Positions 54,732 to 63,742 of a stretch of DNA of 64,000 nt are shown in pieces (the first letter of the stretch is position 1; each line of letters starts with the position of its first letter). The position numbers were made by a program, and so were the translations under genes. The notes beneath the pieces were generated by a model. The model was not told the DNA's origin and searched no databases. It worked only from the letters and a program-made list of their open reading frames with translations. This stretch comes from JADKIH01 sp031417555. Its GTDB lineage: Bacteria > Bacteroidota > Bacteroidia > AKYH767-A > 2013-40CM-41-45. The stretch lies in the NCBI GenBank assembly GCA_031417555.1, contig JANOVV010000085.1, forward strand, positions 25,794-89,793. The letters are read 5' to 3'.

Positions 54732-55909
54732 TCCTGATTAGTTTTCAAAATACCTCCTTTTGAAGTTTTCTTACTGCCTGAATAAAGTTCAAATTTCAGA
54801 AAACGACATTCGAGAGCACCGTTGTAAAGTTGAATTTTACGAGATGCATGCAAACCGATATATTTTGCTGCATCTCGATTTGCAGTTAATACCCATGCTA
54901 CACTGCCCTGATATTTTTTTTTCAATTGATCTCCGATATTTTTATAAAGATCAAAAAGATCTGTATCTGTTAATCGTCCACCATATGGAGGATTGGTAAC
55001 AATTGTTTGGGCTGTTTCTGCAGGTGTATAATGTTCGAAAGGCATTTCATGAAATGTAATTTCTTGGGCAACACCGGCAGCATTCGCATTTTCTCTTGCA
55101 TGACTAATTACCTGATGAGAACGGTCTATACCTGTAATCGGAAAATCAAGTTCTGCTTTTTCAATACTCTTTGCTTTTTGTTTAACTGATTCCCACAAAG
55201 GAGCATCAAAATCTATCCATCTTTCAAATCCAAATTCATTCCTAAAACTACCCGGTGCAATATTTCGTGCAATCATAGCTGCTTCAATCAGAATAGTTCC
55301 GCTTCCACACATTATATCTGTCAATGGCGAATTACGATCCCATCCGCTTAATAAAACCATCCCTGCCGCTAATGTCTCATTCAATGGGGCTTCACCTTGC
55401 TGTACTCTGTATCCTCTTTTATGAAGAGAGTCTCCAGAACTATCCAATGAAACAGAAGCTATGTTATCGGATAAATGAACATTAATTCTGACTTTAGGGA
55501 AACGAAGATCAACATCCGGCCGCTTGCCTGTTTTATCGCGGAACTGATCTACAATAGCATCCTTTGTCTTAAGAGATATATACAAAGAATGAGTTAGGTT
55601 TGATTTAACAGTTACAGCATCAACAGCTAATGTATCATCGGCAGAAAGAAATTCACTCCAATCAATTTTTTTAACTTCATCATATAATTGCTGTTCATTA
55701 GCAGCGGGAAATGTTCGAATAGGTTTTAAAACTCTTAATGAAATACGGCTATTTAAATTGATCGTATACATTGTCTCAAGGGTACCGCTAAAAAAAACAG
55801 CACGGGTTCCTTTTCTAATATCACTGGCATCATAGGTTTTCAACTCATCGATTAAGATATCTTCAAAACCAAAAGATGTTTTAGCAATCATCGGAAATTT
55901 TTTCATCAT
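54728..55909 (-). CDS. THUMP-domain RNA methyltransferase (RlmL/RlmK N-terminal-like)
   Basis: 393 residues from ATG 55909. The N-terminal ferredoxin-like/THUMP part (about 1-160) is followed by a class I methyltransferase domain with TDIMCGSGTILIEAAMIA (motif I) and the catalytic IVTNPPYGGRL (NPPY), typical of N2-methylguanosine MTases of 23S rRNA. The group modifies 23S rRNA G2445. The TTG-extended start at 55912 is unnecessary; ATG overlaps the corA stop by 1 bp (TGATG). Operon corA-this-pfkA. Confidence 0.87.
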   Translation of the reverse strand: MMKKFPMIAKTSFGFEDILIDELKTYDASDIRKGTRAVFFSGTLETMYTINLNSRISLRVLKPIRTFPAANEQQLYDEVKKIDWSEFLSADDTLAVDAVTVKSNLTHSLYISLKTKDAIVDQFRDKTGKRPDVDLRFPKVRINVHLSDNIASVSLDSSGDSLHKRGYRVQQGEAPLNETLAAGMVLLSGWDRNSPLTDIMCGSGTILIEAAMIARNIAPGSFRNEFGFERWIDFDAPLWESVKQKAKSIEKAELDFPITGIDRSHQVISHARENANAAGVAQEITFHEMPFEHYTPAETAQTIVTNPPYGGRLTDTDLFDLYKNIGDQLKKKYQGSVAWVLTANRDAAKYIGLHASRKIQLYNGALECRFLKFELYSGSKKTSKGGILKTNQE

Positions 55910-57030
55910 CAATCTTTATTTAGCCAGCCTTTTTTATAAAAATAAATTATCTGTACAACAACAATCAAAATCATTACAATACTAACAGAAATATAACCGT
56001 AGGGTGAATAAAGTTCAGGCATGTTTAAATGAAACACTTCACCTGTTTCAGGATTGTGACGGGCAAAATTCATCCCATACAATCCTACGATAAAGGTAAG
56101 TGGAATAAATATGGTAGATATAATCGTTAACACTTTCATTACCTGATTTAACCTGTTACTTACGGATGATTGGTAAACATCCATGAGTGAAGCCGTTACT
56201 TCTTTGTAACTCTCTACAAGATCGAGAAGCTGAATACAATGATCGTAGGTGTCGCGAAAAAACACTTTAGTATTATCACTGATTTCTATAAATGAAGATC
56301 GAAGAATATCATTCATCTTATCCCGTTCAGTCCATATTGTCCTTCGTAAAAGAACCAAATCCTTTTTTTTCTGAAGCAATCGGTTTAAGGATTGACGAGT
56401 TGGATTAGACATCAGTTCATCCTGCAAATCGTCGAGATAATCTCCCATTTTTTCTAGAATTGGGTAATAATTATCAATAACAACATCCATCAGAGAATAT
56501 ACCAGATAATCTGCACCTGAACGACGTAAATAACCTTTTCCTAATCGAATACGGTTTCTAACGGGGTCAAGTATATCTTCATATTTTTCCTGAATGGTAA
56601 TCACAAAATTATTACCAAGGAAAATACTTAGCTGATCATTTTGAAAAACACTACCGTTTTCACCAAGAACGCGGGAAATGAAAAAAAGATGTCCCTTAAA
56701 TTCTTCAACTTTAGGGCGCTGATAAACATTAACAACATCCTCCATCTGTAAACGATGAATACCAAAAAAATCAGCCAACTGTTCAAAGAAGACCTTATTT
56801 CCAAATCCTTTGATATCGAACCAATGGATCTTTTGTGGATTATTCTGAAGCTGCAATTTAATATCATCGATAGAATGTAATTCAGACTCCAAAACGGATT
56901 CTTGATCATAAACAAATGACCGAATCTTCAGGTTTAATGCATCTTCCGGGACATTGATCGCCCCGGGTGCCGTTCCCGGAGGTGCATGCTTAATACGCCT
57001 GATACGATGATGTCTTAAATTTTTTCTCAT
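55909..57030 (-). CDS. corA: CorA-type magnesium/cobalt transporter
   Basis: 373 residues. Long N-terminal cytoplasmic domain with QMEDVVNVYQRPKVEEFKGH and coiled segments (NSTRQSL-like LMSNPTRQSLNRLLQKKKDL). Two C-terminal helices (TIISTIFIPLTFIVGLYGMN, SIVMILIVVVQIIYF) carry the GMN selectivity motif YGMNF. Pentameric channel for Mg2+. N-terminal tail rich in Arg/His. First gene of the overlapping operon with the methyltransferase and pfkA. Confidence 0.94.
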   Translation of the reverse strand: MRKNLRHHRIRRIKHAPPGTAPGAINVPEDALNLKIRSFVYDQESVLESELHSIDDIKLQLQNNPQKIHWFDIKGFGNKVFFEQLADFFGIHRLQMEDVVNVYQRPKVEEFKGHLFFISRVLGENGSVFQNDQLSIFLGNNFVITIQEKYEDILDPVRNRIRLGKGYLRRSGADYLVYSLMDVVIDNYYPILEKMGDYLDDLQDELMSNPTRQSLNRLLQKKKDLVLLRRTIWTERDKMNDILRSSFIEISDNTKVFFRDTYDHCIQLLDLVESYKEVTASLMDVYQSSVSNRLNQVMKVLTIISTIFIPLTFIVGLYGMNFARHNPETGEVFHLNMPELYSPYGYISVSIVMILIVVVQIIYFYKKGWLNKD

Positions 57031-57217
57031 TTGATTTTCTGATTCGCTAAAAATAAATACAAATGAATAAATAAGTTCTTATTCCGCTAAAAAGTTTTAA
57101 GCACTAGTAATCAATAATATCACTTATTTCTATTAAATGATTTTATAAAGTAAAAACCACAACCTATAATTCCCTCCAAAATCAAATTCCTCACCTTTTA
57201 AACCTAATGCCCAAATC

Positions 57218-57238
57218 CCGATACCTGATACTCGCGAC
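57218..57238. repeat. Short heptad array (CCGATAC, CTGATAC, TCGCGAC)
   Basis: Three 7-bp units in register, 55 bp before the methyltransferase start, in right-edge orientation. The rest of this 263-bp gap is AT-rich and featureless. Confidence 0.5.
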
Positions 57239-57293
57239 TATTTCCCCCGCTATATCAATCATTTCTTTAAATTAGCCGACTAATTAAGAGAAA

Positions 57294-58070
57294 ATGATTT
57301 CTAAAGTTAAACCGGTTGTCGTTGATAAAAGTGATAAAAACGACTGGTTTGAGACCTGGTTTGATTCGCCATACTACCACCTTTTGTATAAAAATCGAGA
57401 TCATCTCGAAGCAGAGCGCTTTTTGGACACGCTTATTGATTATTTAAAACCATCTTCGAATGACCGAATACTGGATGTTGCTTGCGGAAAAGGCAGGCAT
57501 TCGATTTATCTCAACAAAAAAGGCTTTGACGTAACAGGCTTTGATCTTTCATCGGAAAGCATACTTTTCAATAAGCAATTTGAGAACGAGAAACTCAATT
57601 TCTATTTACACGACATGAGGGAAGTATTTCGTTCTAATTATTTTGATATTGTTCTTAACCTCTTTAGCAGCTTTGGTTACTTCGAAAAAGAAAGAGATAA
57701 TATCCGATGTTTAATTGCAAATGCAATTGCCCTAAAAGAAAACGGTGTTTTTGTATTTGATTATTTTAACGCAGGAAAAATCAGAAAATATGGAAATGAT
57801 ATTTCAGATAAACAGGTAGAAGGAATTAAATTTCATATTGAAAAATACATAGACGGTCATTTCATTAAAAAGAAAATCTCCTTTAACGATAAGGAATGTA
57901 ACTTCAACTTTGAAGAACAATTAATTCTTACCGATAAAAACGAACTTGAAAAATATTTTATTGCTGCAGGGCTTGAAATAATTCAGAGTTTTGGCAATTA
58001 CAAACTTGAACCGTTTAATGAAAAAACATCAGAACGATTAATTTTACTTGCTAAAAAAAGAAAAATCTAG
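57294..58070 (+). CDS. SAM-dependent class I methyltransferase
   Basis: 258 residues. Motif I ILDVACGKGRHSIYLNKKGF, followed by VTGFDLSSESILF, DMREVFRSNYFDIVLNLFSS (motif IV region) and FVFDYFNAGKIRK. Small-molecule methyltransferase of Methyltransf_25/11 type. The target is unknown. It lies 3 bp before the ZIP transporter gene, probably the same transcript. Confidence 0.85.
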   Translation: MISKVKPVVVDKSDKNDWFETWFDSPYYHLLYKNRDHLEAERFLDTLIDYLKPSSNDRILDVACGKGRHSIYLNKKGFDVTGFDLSSESILFNKQFENEKLNFYLHDMREVFRSNYFDIVLNLFSSFGYFEKERDNIRCLIANAIALKENGVFVFDYFNAGKIRKYGNDISDKQVEGIKFHIEKYIDGHFIKKKISFNDKECNFNFEEQLILTDKNELEKYFIAAGLEIIQSFGNYKLEPFNEKTSERLILLAKKRKI

Positions 58071-58073
58071 ATT

Positions 58074-58790
58074 ATGCAGGCTATTGCATATTTTTTACTT
58101 TTCATCACAATTATTATCAGTGGTACTTCTGTATTTGCTTTCCGAAAAATTAATCCCGGTTTTTTAAAACTATTACTTTCTTTTAGCGGAGCATACCTCT
58201 TTGCATTAACCGTTCTGCATTTGATTCCTGAAGTTTATCAATCAGGTGACAAAAACATCGGCATATTCATTTTAATCGGATTTTTTATTCAAATCATTCT
58301 GGAATTTTTTTCCGAAGGCATTGAACACGGTCATATTCATATTCATAAAAATCAAAATGCAGCTTTCCCTTATGGAATAATGATCGGTTTGTGTCTACAC
58401 AGTTTTCTGGAGGGAATGCCATTGGTGCAAAATTTCTCCGAAGCCGGTACACAACGTTCGTTACTTGCAGGAATCATTCTTCATCATATTCCCGTTGCTA
58501 TAGCATTAATGACTATGTTTCTTCAATCGGGACTTTCAAAAGGTCGCGCTGTTTTTTTTCTTATCCTCTTTGCAATGATGGCACCCATGGGTGCTTTTAC
58601 AGGAAATTATTTTACAGAACTTGGGCTTCAAAATATTCCATTACTTTTCGATAGAATAATGGCAGTGGTAATTGGTATTTTTCTCCATATATCAACAACC
58701 ATTCTCTTTGAATCTTATGAAGAACATCGATTCAACTATTTAAAACTTCTAATAATAATTCTTGGAGCAGGCCTTGCAATGCTTTCTTGA
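58074..58790 (+). CDS. ZIP-family metal transporter
   Basis: 238 residues with about eight hydrophobic helices. The His-rich loop GIEHGHIHIHK, the metal site of helix IV GLCLHSFLEGMPL (HS...E) and helix V GIILHHIPVAIALM (HHxP) are the ZIP signature. Imports zinc or other divalent metals. Start ATG. Confidence 0.9.
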   Translation: MQAIAYFLLFITIIISGTSVFAFRKINPGFLKLLLSFSGAYLFALTVLHLIPEVYQSGDKNIGIFILIGFFIQIILEFFSEGIEHGHIHIHKNQNAAFPYGIMIGLCLHSFLEGMPLVQNFSEAGTQRSLLAGIILHHIPVAIALMTMFLQSGLSKGRAVFFLILFAMMAPMGAFTGNYFTELGLQNIPLLFDRIMAVVIGIFLHISTTILFESYEEHRFNYLKLLIIILGAGLAMLS

Positions 58791-58811
58791 GTAGGATAAA
58801 TTAATTACAAA

Positions 58812-58870
58812 AAAGATAGTTTATTTGAAAACGAAAAGTGAAAATCCTTTTTTTCAAATAAACTATCTTT
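58812..58870. terminator. 20-bp perfect hairpin, bidirectional terminator
   Basis: AAAGATAGTTTATTTGAAAA (58812-58831) is fully complementary to TTTTCAAATAAACTATCTTT (58851-58870) around a 19-bp loop. It sits between the convergent ZIP and peroxiredoxin genes, so it can end both transcripts. Confidence 0.85.
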
Positions 58871-58883
58871 CTACTAATTTCGG

Positions 58884-59369
58884 CTATTGATTAACAGCTT
58901 GATTTGTGATTTTTTGTAATGCTTCTTTTATAGCAACCATATTTGGCTGATCACCTGCATTTGCTAGTATCTCTATAAATCTGACAATACCGTCTTTATC
59001 GAGAATAAATGTACAACGCTTAGCAACATTTTTATATCCGAACGCAAATTCAGGAAGTACTACATCGTAATCATTAATTGTCTGTTTGTTAAAATCAGAA
59101 AGCAATGGGTAAGTGATTTTGTTCTGTTCTGAAAACCATTTAAGAGCGAATAGTGTATCGGTAGAAATTCCGACTACCGATGCATTCATTCCTTCATACA
59201 TTTTAAAATCATCCTGAACGGAACACATTTCTTTTGTACATGCTCCTGTTCCTGCCATAGGATAGAAAAAAATAATAAGATTTTTCCCTTTAAAATTATC
59301 TAATGAAACTTCATTTTTATCTTTATCAAGAAGTTTAAAATCCGGTGCTTTTTGGCCTACTTTAATCAT
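58884..59369 (-). CDS. Peroxiredoxin (BCP/AhpC-TSA family)
   Basis: 161 residues, thioredoxin-like fold. VGQKAPDFKLLDKDKNEVSL, FYPMAGTGACTKEMCSVQDD: the peroxidatic Cys44 follows Thr41, and Cys49 is the possible resolving residue. The usual TPGC of this position reads TGAC, with Pro and Gly changed. Reduces hydrogen peroxide or alkyl hydroperoxides. -7 element upstream; terminator downstream shared with the ZIP gene. Confidence 0.92.
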   Translation of the reverse strand: MIKVGQKAPDFKLLDKDKNEVSLDNFKGKNLIIFFYPMAGTGACTKEMCSVQDDFKMYEGMNASVVGISTDTLFALKWFSEQNKITYPLLSDFNKQTINDYDVVLPEFAFGYKNVAKRCTFILDKDGIVRFIEILANAGDQPNMVAIKEALQKITNQAVNQ

Positions 59370-59392
59370 ATTTTTATTTAATTAGTTTTTTG

Positions 59393-59400
59393 CAAATATA
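59393..59400 (-). promoter_or_regulatory. -7 promoter element for the peroxiredoxin
   Basis: Minus strand TATATTTG, a perfect TAnnTTTG, 23 bp before the ATG at 59369. A -33 box at 19-21 bp spacing is not evident. Confidence 0.4.
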
Positions 59401-59533
59401 AGATTCTGAATCTGTTTATTGTTCTTTTTAATTCAAAATAATAATAGGTTTACATGTCTAGAATTGAATATAATTGTCAAAATTTCCCGCTTTTTATCCA
59501 AAGTCAGGAAATTGCAAGATAAGATCGATTTAA

Positions 59534-60877
59534 ATGAAAATTATTAAGTACATAAACCGTTATCGATTTTTATTCATACTGTTAATCAGTGTAATTTGTG
59601 CTTCCAACGTTAAATGGGGCGGACAACGTTGGAAAGAAATTATTGCTTTCGACGGAAAAGGATACTATGCCTATTTACCGGCTGTCTTCATTTATCAAGA
59701 TCTACAATACACTTTTTTAGATTCTATTGAAGAAAAGTATTCCGGACCTAACACTCATTTTGAAATACGTGTAGTCACTCCACAAGGTACTATCGATAAA
59801 TACTTTTGTGGAACAGCCTTCGCCCAGCTTCCGTTTTTTATAGTGGCACACCTTTTAACTAAACTCACAGGTGGAATTACCGATGGTTATTCATTCATTT
59901 ATCAAATTTGTATAAATCTGGCAGGAATAATTTATGCTTTAATCGGTTTACTTTTTCTTAAAAAAATATTAAGAAAATATTCTTTTTCGGAATCGATAAT
60001 TTCAATTGTCATTTTCGCTATTTTCTTTGGAACTCAGTTATTTTATTATAGTATTTTTGATCCGTCGTATTCGCATGTATATTCTTTTGCTATAATTACC
60101 GCTTTTATATTTTTCCTAAAAAAATATACTGACAATCAAAATGGCAAAGATTTAATTCTGTTAGGAGTCTTACTAGCTATAATAATATTAATTCGCCCGG
60201 TCAATGGATTAATAATTTTTATTTTCCCTTTCCTGGCTGGTAACCGGGAAACTACTTTTAGAGTAATTAAAAACTTATTAAAATATAAGACAAGCTTCGT
60301 TATTGCGACAGCTTTGTTTATTTTAATTATAAGTTTGCAATTCCTTTTTTATTATTTACAAACCGGTATACTATTTATTGATTCTTATGTAGTGGAAAGT
60401 TTTCTCTGGAACCGACCGGAAATAATAAATATACTCTTCAGTTATAAAAAAGGACTATTTATTTATACCCCATTAACTTTAATAGCCATGGCTGGACTTA
60501 TTCCATTATACCATAAAAGCCATTTTTCATTCTGGTGGTTTATTATTTTCTTTTTAACAATTACCTATGTCTTCTCATGCTGGTGGATTTGGTGGTATGG
60601 AGGGAGCTTTAGTGCAAGACCATATACAGAATTCTTATCGCTGTTTGCAATACTTTTAGCATTCTTCTTATCGAAAGCAATAAAAATGTTTAATCAAATC
60701 TTGATATATTCATTGATCGTATTCTGTATTATTTTATGCCAGGTACAGATTTATCAATTTCGCTACTACATTATTCATTGGGAAAAAATGGATAAAGAAC
60801 ACTACTGGAGAGCTTTTATGCGTATTGATCAAATCATCAAACAAGAAAATCCAAATAGTGATTTGCTAAAAAAATAA
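59534..60877 (+). CDS. Multi-pass membrane protein, GT-C glycosyltransferase-like
   Basis: 447 residues, about eleven hydrophobic helices, starting FLFILLISVICASNVKWGGQ and the loop IIAFDGKGYYAYLPAVFIYQ. Later: FGTQLFYYSIFDPSYSHVYS. I recognise the DGxGYYAYLPA loop from Bacteroidota membrane proteins resembling GT-C sugar transferases, but no exact family. Role inferred: sugar transfer on the outer face of the inner membrane. Lone gene, 164 bp after the peroxiredoxin start on the other strand. Confidence 0.6.
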   Translation: MKIIKYINRYRFLFILLISVICASNVKWGGQRWKEIIAFDGKGYYAYLPAVFIYQDLQYTFLDSIEEKYSGPNTHFEIRVVTPQGTIDKYFCGTAFAQLPFFIVAHLLTKLTGGITDGYSFIYQICINLAGIIYALIGLLFLKKILRKYSFSESIISIVIFAIFFGTQLFYYSIFDPSYSHVYSFAIITAFIFFLKKYTDNQNGKDLILLGVLLAIIILIRPVNGLIIFIFPFLAGNRETTFRVIKNLLKYKTSFVIATALFILIISLQFLFYYLQTGILFIDSYVVESFLWNRPEIINILFSYKKGLFIYTPLTLIAMAGLIPLYHKSHFSFWWFIIFFLTITYVFSCWWIWWYGGSFSARPYTEFLSLFAILLAFFLSKAIKMFNQILIYSLIVFCIILCQVQIYQFRYYIIHWEKMDKEHYWRAFMRIDQIIKQENPNSDLLKK

Positions 60878-60926
60878 CAACTATTGTTGGTTATTAGTAA
60901 ATTTTCAATTGTTAAATTGAATGTTT

Positions 60927-61697
60927 TTACATTTTTTTCGCTTCATTCCAATAAACATCCATTTCTTCAAGTGTCATTTCACTTAAGGCTTTTCCATTCT
61001 TTCGCGCTGCCTCTTCAAGGTATTGAAAACGATAAATAAATTTCTTATTTGTACGTTCCAGTGCTTCATCAGGATTGATGTTTTTAAATCGTGCGTAATT
61101 AATCAAACTAAAAAGCACATCACCAAATTCTGACATTGCATGGTCTTCTTTTCCTGCTTCCGTGGCTTCTTTAAATTCCTGTAACTCCTCTTCTACTTTT
61201 TCCCAAACTTGTTCAGGCTTATCCCAGTCAAAACCAACTCCTCTTGCCTTCTCCTGAATTCGCATAGATTTTACCATGGATGGCAATGATTTAGGAACAC
61301 CTTCCAAAACGGAATTAATTCCTTTTCCTTCTTTTAATTTTAGCTGTTCCCAGTTTCTTTTAACGTCATCTTCATTCTCTACTTTAACATCTCCATAAAT
61401 ATGAGGATGACGATAAATTAATTTCTCGCATTGTTCATTAATTACATCCGTTATATCAAATTTCTCTTTCTCAGAACCAATTTTAGCGTAAAAAAGAATG
61501 TGCAATAATATATCGCCCAGTTCTTTTTTAATTGCCTGGAAATCCTGCTCCAGAATTGAATCTGTTAATTCATACGTTTCCTCTATGGTCAGATGCCTTA
61601 ATGAATCTAATGTTTGCTTTTTATCCCACGGACATTTATCCCTCAACTCATCCATTATTGAAGCTAGTCGTTCAAAAGCTTTTGCTCGTTCAGTCAT
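60927..61697 (-). CDS. mazG: MazG nucleoside triphosphate pyrophosphohydrolase
   Basis: 256 residues from ATG 61697 (a longer reading from 61715 adds six residues before the family start). Repeated MazG units: LRHLTIEETYELTDSILEQD with KKELGDILLHILFYAKIGSE (ExxE...ExxD), and QVWEKVEEELQEFKEATEAG with MSEFGDVLFSLINYARF. ELRDKCPWDKKQTLDSLRHL is the family start. Hydrolyses nucleoside triphosphates to monophosphates and PPi. Confidence 0.94.
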   Translation of the reverse strand: MTERAKAFERLASIMDELRDKCPWDKKQTLDSLRHLTIEETYELTDSILEQDFQAIKKELGDILLHILFYAKIGSEKEKFDITDVINEQCEKLIYRHPHIYGDVKVENEDDVKRNWEQLKLKEGKGINSVLEGVPKSLPSMVKSMRIQEKARGVGFDWDKPEQVWEKVEEELQEFKEATEAGKEDHAMSEFGDVLFSLINYARFKNINPDEALERTNKKFIYRFQYLEEAARKNGKALSEMTLEEMDVYWNEAKKM

Positions 61698-61773
61698 AAT
61701 GCGGTAAAAATACAATCTTTAAAACAATGTACAAGAAAGGCTGAAGTCATTATTCGTTAATATTATTAAAGGG

Positions 61774-61802
61774 TTGTGTTTCAAATCTTCCCTATATCTT
61801 TG
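61774..61802 (+). promoter_or_regulatory. Promoter of the small membrane protein gene
   Basis: TTG (61774-61776), 18-bp spacer, TATCTTTG (61795-61802): a perfect -7 with a TTG -33. The leader to the ATG at 61861 is about 50 nt. Confidence 0.55.
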
Positions 61803-61860
61803 TACATTATTATCTAAATTGCTCTTCAAAACGTTTATAAATTATTAAATAAAATCAACT

Positions 61861-62088
61861 ATGCAAATTAATTTTTTCCATCGCAAAGGAATCTTATTCA
61901 TCCCTGTTTCTTTTATAGGCTGGTTAATTCTTGCTGCCGCTTTAGCTTGTTCGGTTTATCTTTTTATCGACATTGACAGCCGGTCGCACTCCGTAAGCGA
62001 TACACTTATCAATTTTGTATTTAATGCTTTGATTGTTGCAATAATTTATTCAATTATTGCCTTTTTTACAAGTAGCCGTGAAAAATAA
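61861..62088 (+). CDS. Small two-helix membrane protein
   Basis: 75 residues, starting MQINFFHRKGILFIPVSFI, with two hydrophobic helices (SFIGWLILAAALACSVYLFI and LINFVFNALIVAIIYSIIAF) and a basic tail SSREK. Resembles small conserved membrane proteins of Bacteroidota without known role. ATG start with a promoter upstream supports it as real. Confidence 0.65.
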   Translation: MQINFFHRKGILFIPVSFIGWLILAAALACSVYLFIDIDSRSHSVSDTLINFVFNALIVAIIYSIIAFFTSSREK

Positions 62089-62126
62089 AAAAATTCAAAC
62101 CCTAAACATCTATCGTCGAAAATTAC

Positions 62127-62147
62127 TTGGCTCTTGATTCTTGATTC
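62127..62147. repeat. Heptad array ending at the DUF1501 stop
   Basis: TTGGCTC, TTGATTC, TTGATTC in 7-bp register; the next three bases (62148-62150) are the TGA stop of the minus-strand DUF1501 gene. Confidence 0.7.
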
Positions 62148-63734
62148 TCATTTCACAATCATCATATTCCTTACCTGCTGCACTGAACCATTTTGCAGCC
62201 GAGCATAATACACGCCTGAATTGTAATTTTCATTTTCAAACCAAATCTTATAAGTTCCTGCAATGTATTCTCCATCTGCAAGAGTCTTTATCATTTTTCC
62301 TTCACTATCAAAAACCTGAACAAGGGTATGGCCACCATTGGTCGTGAAATTTATATACGTGCTTGATGTAAAAGGATTCGGATAATTATTAATTAAATTA
62401 ATTCCGGCCGATTGATTTAATTCATGAATTCCAACTCCCATGCAAGCTGTGCTTTGAATAATTGGCAGTGTTTGAAAATTTTGCAGTAAGATATTGCTTA
62501 GATCAGAAGAAGGCACACAGAACCAGTCTTGCAATACAGAGGCATAAATTGAACGGAAGTCATATTGCATTGGTAAATTATCGTTGGAAGTTACAACTGC
62601 ATCGATGACCGGATTAGATCCGAGAATGCCGCTTTGTACATCTTTCCCAAATACAAATAGAGGTGCTGCTGCTCCATGATCAGTTCCATCACTTGAATTA
62701 GATTTAATTCTACGACCAAATTCGGAAAATGTCATTCCAAGTACACGATTCTCAATATTTAAAAACGAAACATCATCCATAAAAGCAGTAATTGCTTCAG
62801 ATAACTTTCTTAATAAATCTGCATGTTCTCCTGTAGTGGTAGTGGTGTCGACCTGGGAGGAATGTGTATCAAAACCACCCAGGTTAACCATATAAATTTT
62901 TGTTTTCAATCCGCCTGCAATTAAACGAGCGACGATTTTAAGTTGATCAGCTAGCGAATTTAATCCGGCAGCAGGATACATCGATGATTGCTGCGTAATA
63001 TTATTTGCAGCTGCAAGAATTACAGAAGAATACAAGGTTGATTGTTGAGCAACTTGCCTGATATATGTTAATTCTTTCCCTGCATTTGTATTAGGTGCTG
63101 GGTCCTGAACACCATTTATCAAATTATAAAAACTAGTTGGATCAGAAATAGCCATTCCCATGCTTGATGAGGGTCCTTGCAATGCAAGGGAGACGGAAGA
63201 ACCAATCTGCAAAGCAAGCGGATCAGGCATTGTTGTATTCGGATATCCGGTCGGGAAATTCGGATATTCATAATTCAGATACCTTCCACCCCAGCCCGAA
63301 GAAATTACCTGATCTGCATCTGAACCCGTTAACCAGATATCAGTTGCCCTGAAATGTGAAAAATTCGGCGAAGGATAACCTACAGATTGAATAATATTTA
63401 ATAATCCATTATTGAAAAGCTGTTGCATGCCTGTCATTGACGGATGAAATCCAGTATTTGCATATCCGTTTAAAGATAATACTTGTGTATCAGGTATAAG
63501 AATATTAGATCTGGCTGATGCAAGATTAGAATATTGATCGAGTGGTATAACTGTATTAAGACCATCGTTGCCACCATTCAATTGTATTAACACCAAAGCA
63601 TGATCATTAAGAGTAGCCGAAGTAAGCGCCTGCATTAATGGCGAACCTGCAAAGGCTCTGAATGAAAATCCATTTAAAAGAGATGGCAGTAATGCAGCAG
63701 GTATTGTTTTTCGAAAAAAGTCTCGTCTTTTCAT
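62148..63734 (-). CDS. DUF1501 protein with T9SS C-terminal sorting domain
   Basis: 528 residues. N-terminal twin-arginine-like start MKRRDFFRKTIPAALLPSLL suggests Tat export. The DUF1501 region has ALVLIQLNGGNDGLNTVIPL, FHPSMTGMQQLF, NLGGFDTHSSQVD and TFSEFGRRIKSNSSDGTDHG. The C-terminal about 75 residues (INNYPNPFTSSTYINF, GVYYARLQNG, VRNMMIVK) are a T9SS type A sorting tail, so the protein is secreted or surface-attached. Related to the alkaline phosphatase/sulfatase fold; substrate unknown. 8 bp downstream of the DUF1800 gene. Confidence 0.9.
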   Translation of the reverse strand: MKRRDFFRKTIPAALLPSLLNGFSFRAFAGSPLMQALTSATLNDHALVLIQLNGGNDGLNTVIPLDQYSNLASARSNILIPDTQVLSLNGYANTGFHPSMTGMQQLFNNGLLNIIQSVGYPSPNFSHFRATDIWLTGSDADQVISSGWGGRYLNYEYPNFPTGYPNTTMPDPLALQIGSSVSLALQGPSSSMGMAISDPTSFYNLINGVQDPAPNTNAGKELTYIRQVAQQSTLYSSVILAAANNITQQSSMYPAAGLNSLADQLKIVARLIAGGLKTKIYMVNLGGFDTHSSQVDTTTTTGEHADLLRKLSEAITAFMDDVSFLNIENRVLGMTFSEFGRRIKSNSSDGTDHGAAAPLFVFGKDVQSGILGSNPVIDAVVTSNDNLPMQYDFRSIYASVLQDWFCVPSSDLSNILLQNFQTLPIIQSTACMGVGIHELNQSAGINLINNYPNPFTSSTYINFTTNGGHTLVQVFDSEGKMIKTLADGEYIAGTYKIWFENENYNSGVYYARLQNGSVQQVRNMMIVK

Positions 63735-63742
63735 AGGGAAGA

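Noticed and set aside
62141..62347. 68-codon plus-strand ORF at the 3' end of the DUF1501 gene
   Set aside because: Antisense shadow of the T9SS sorting domain.
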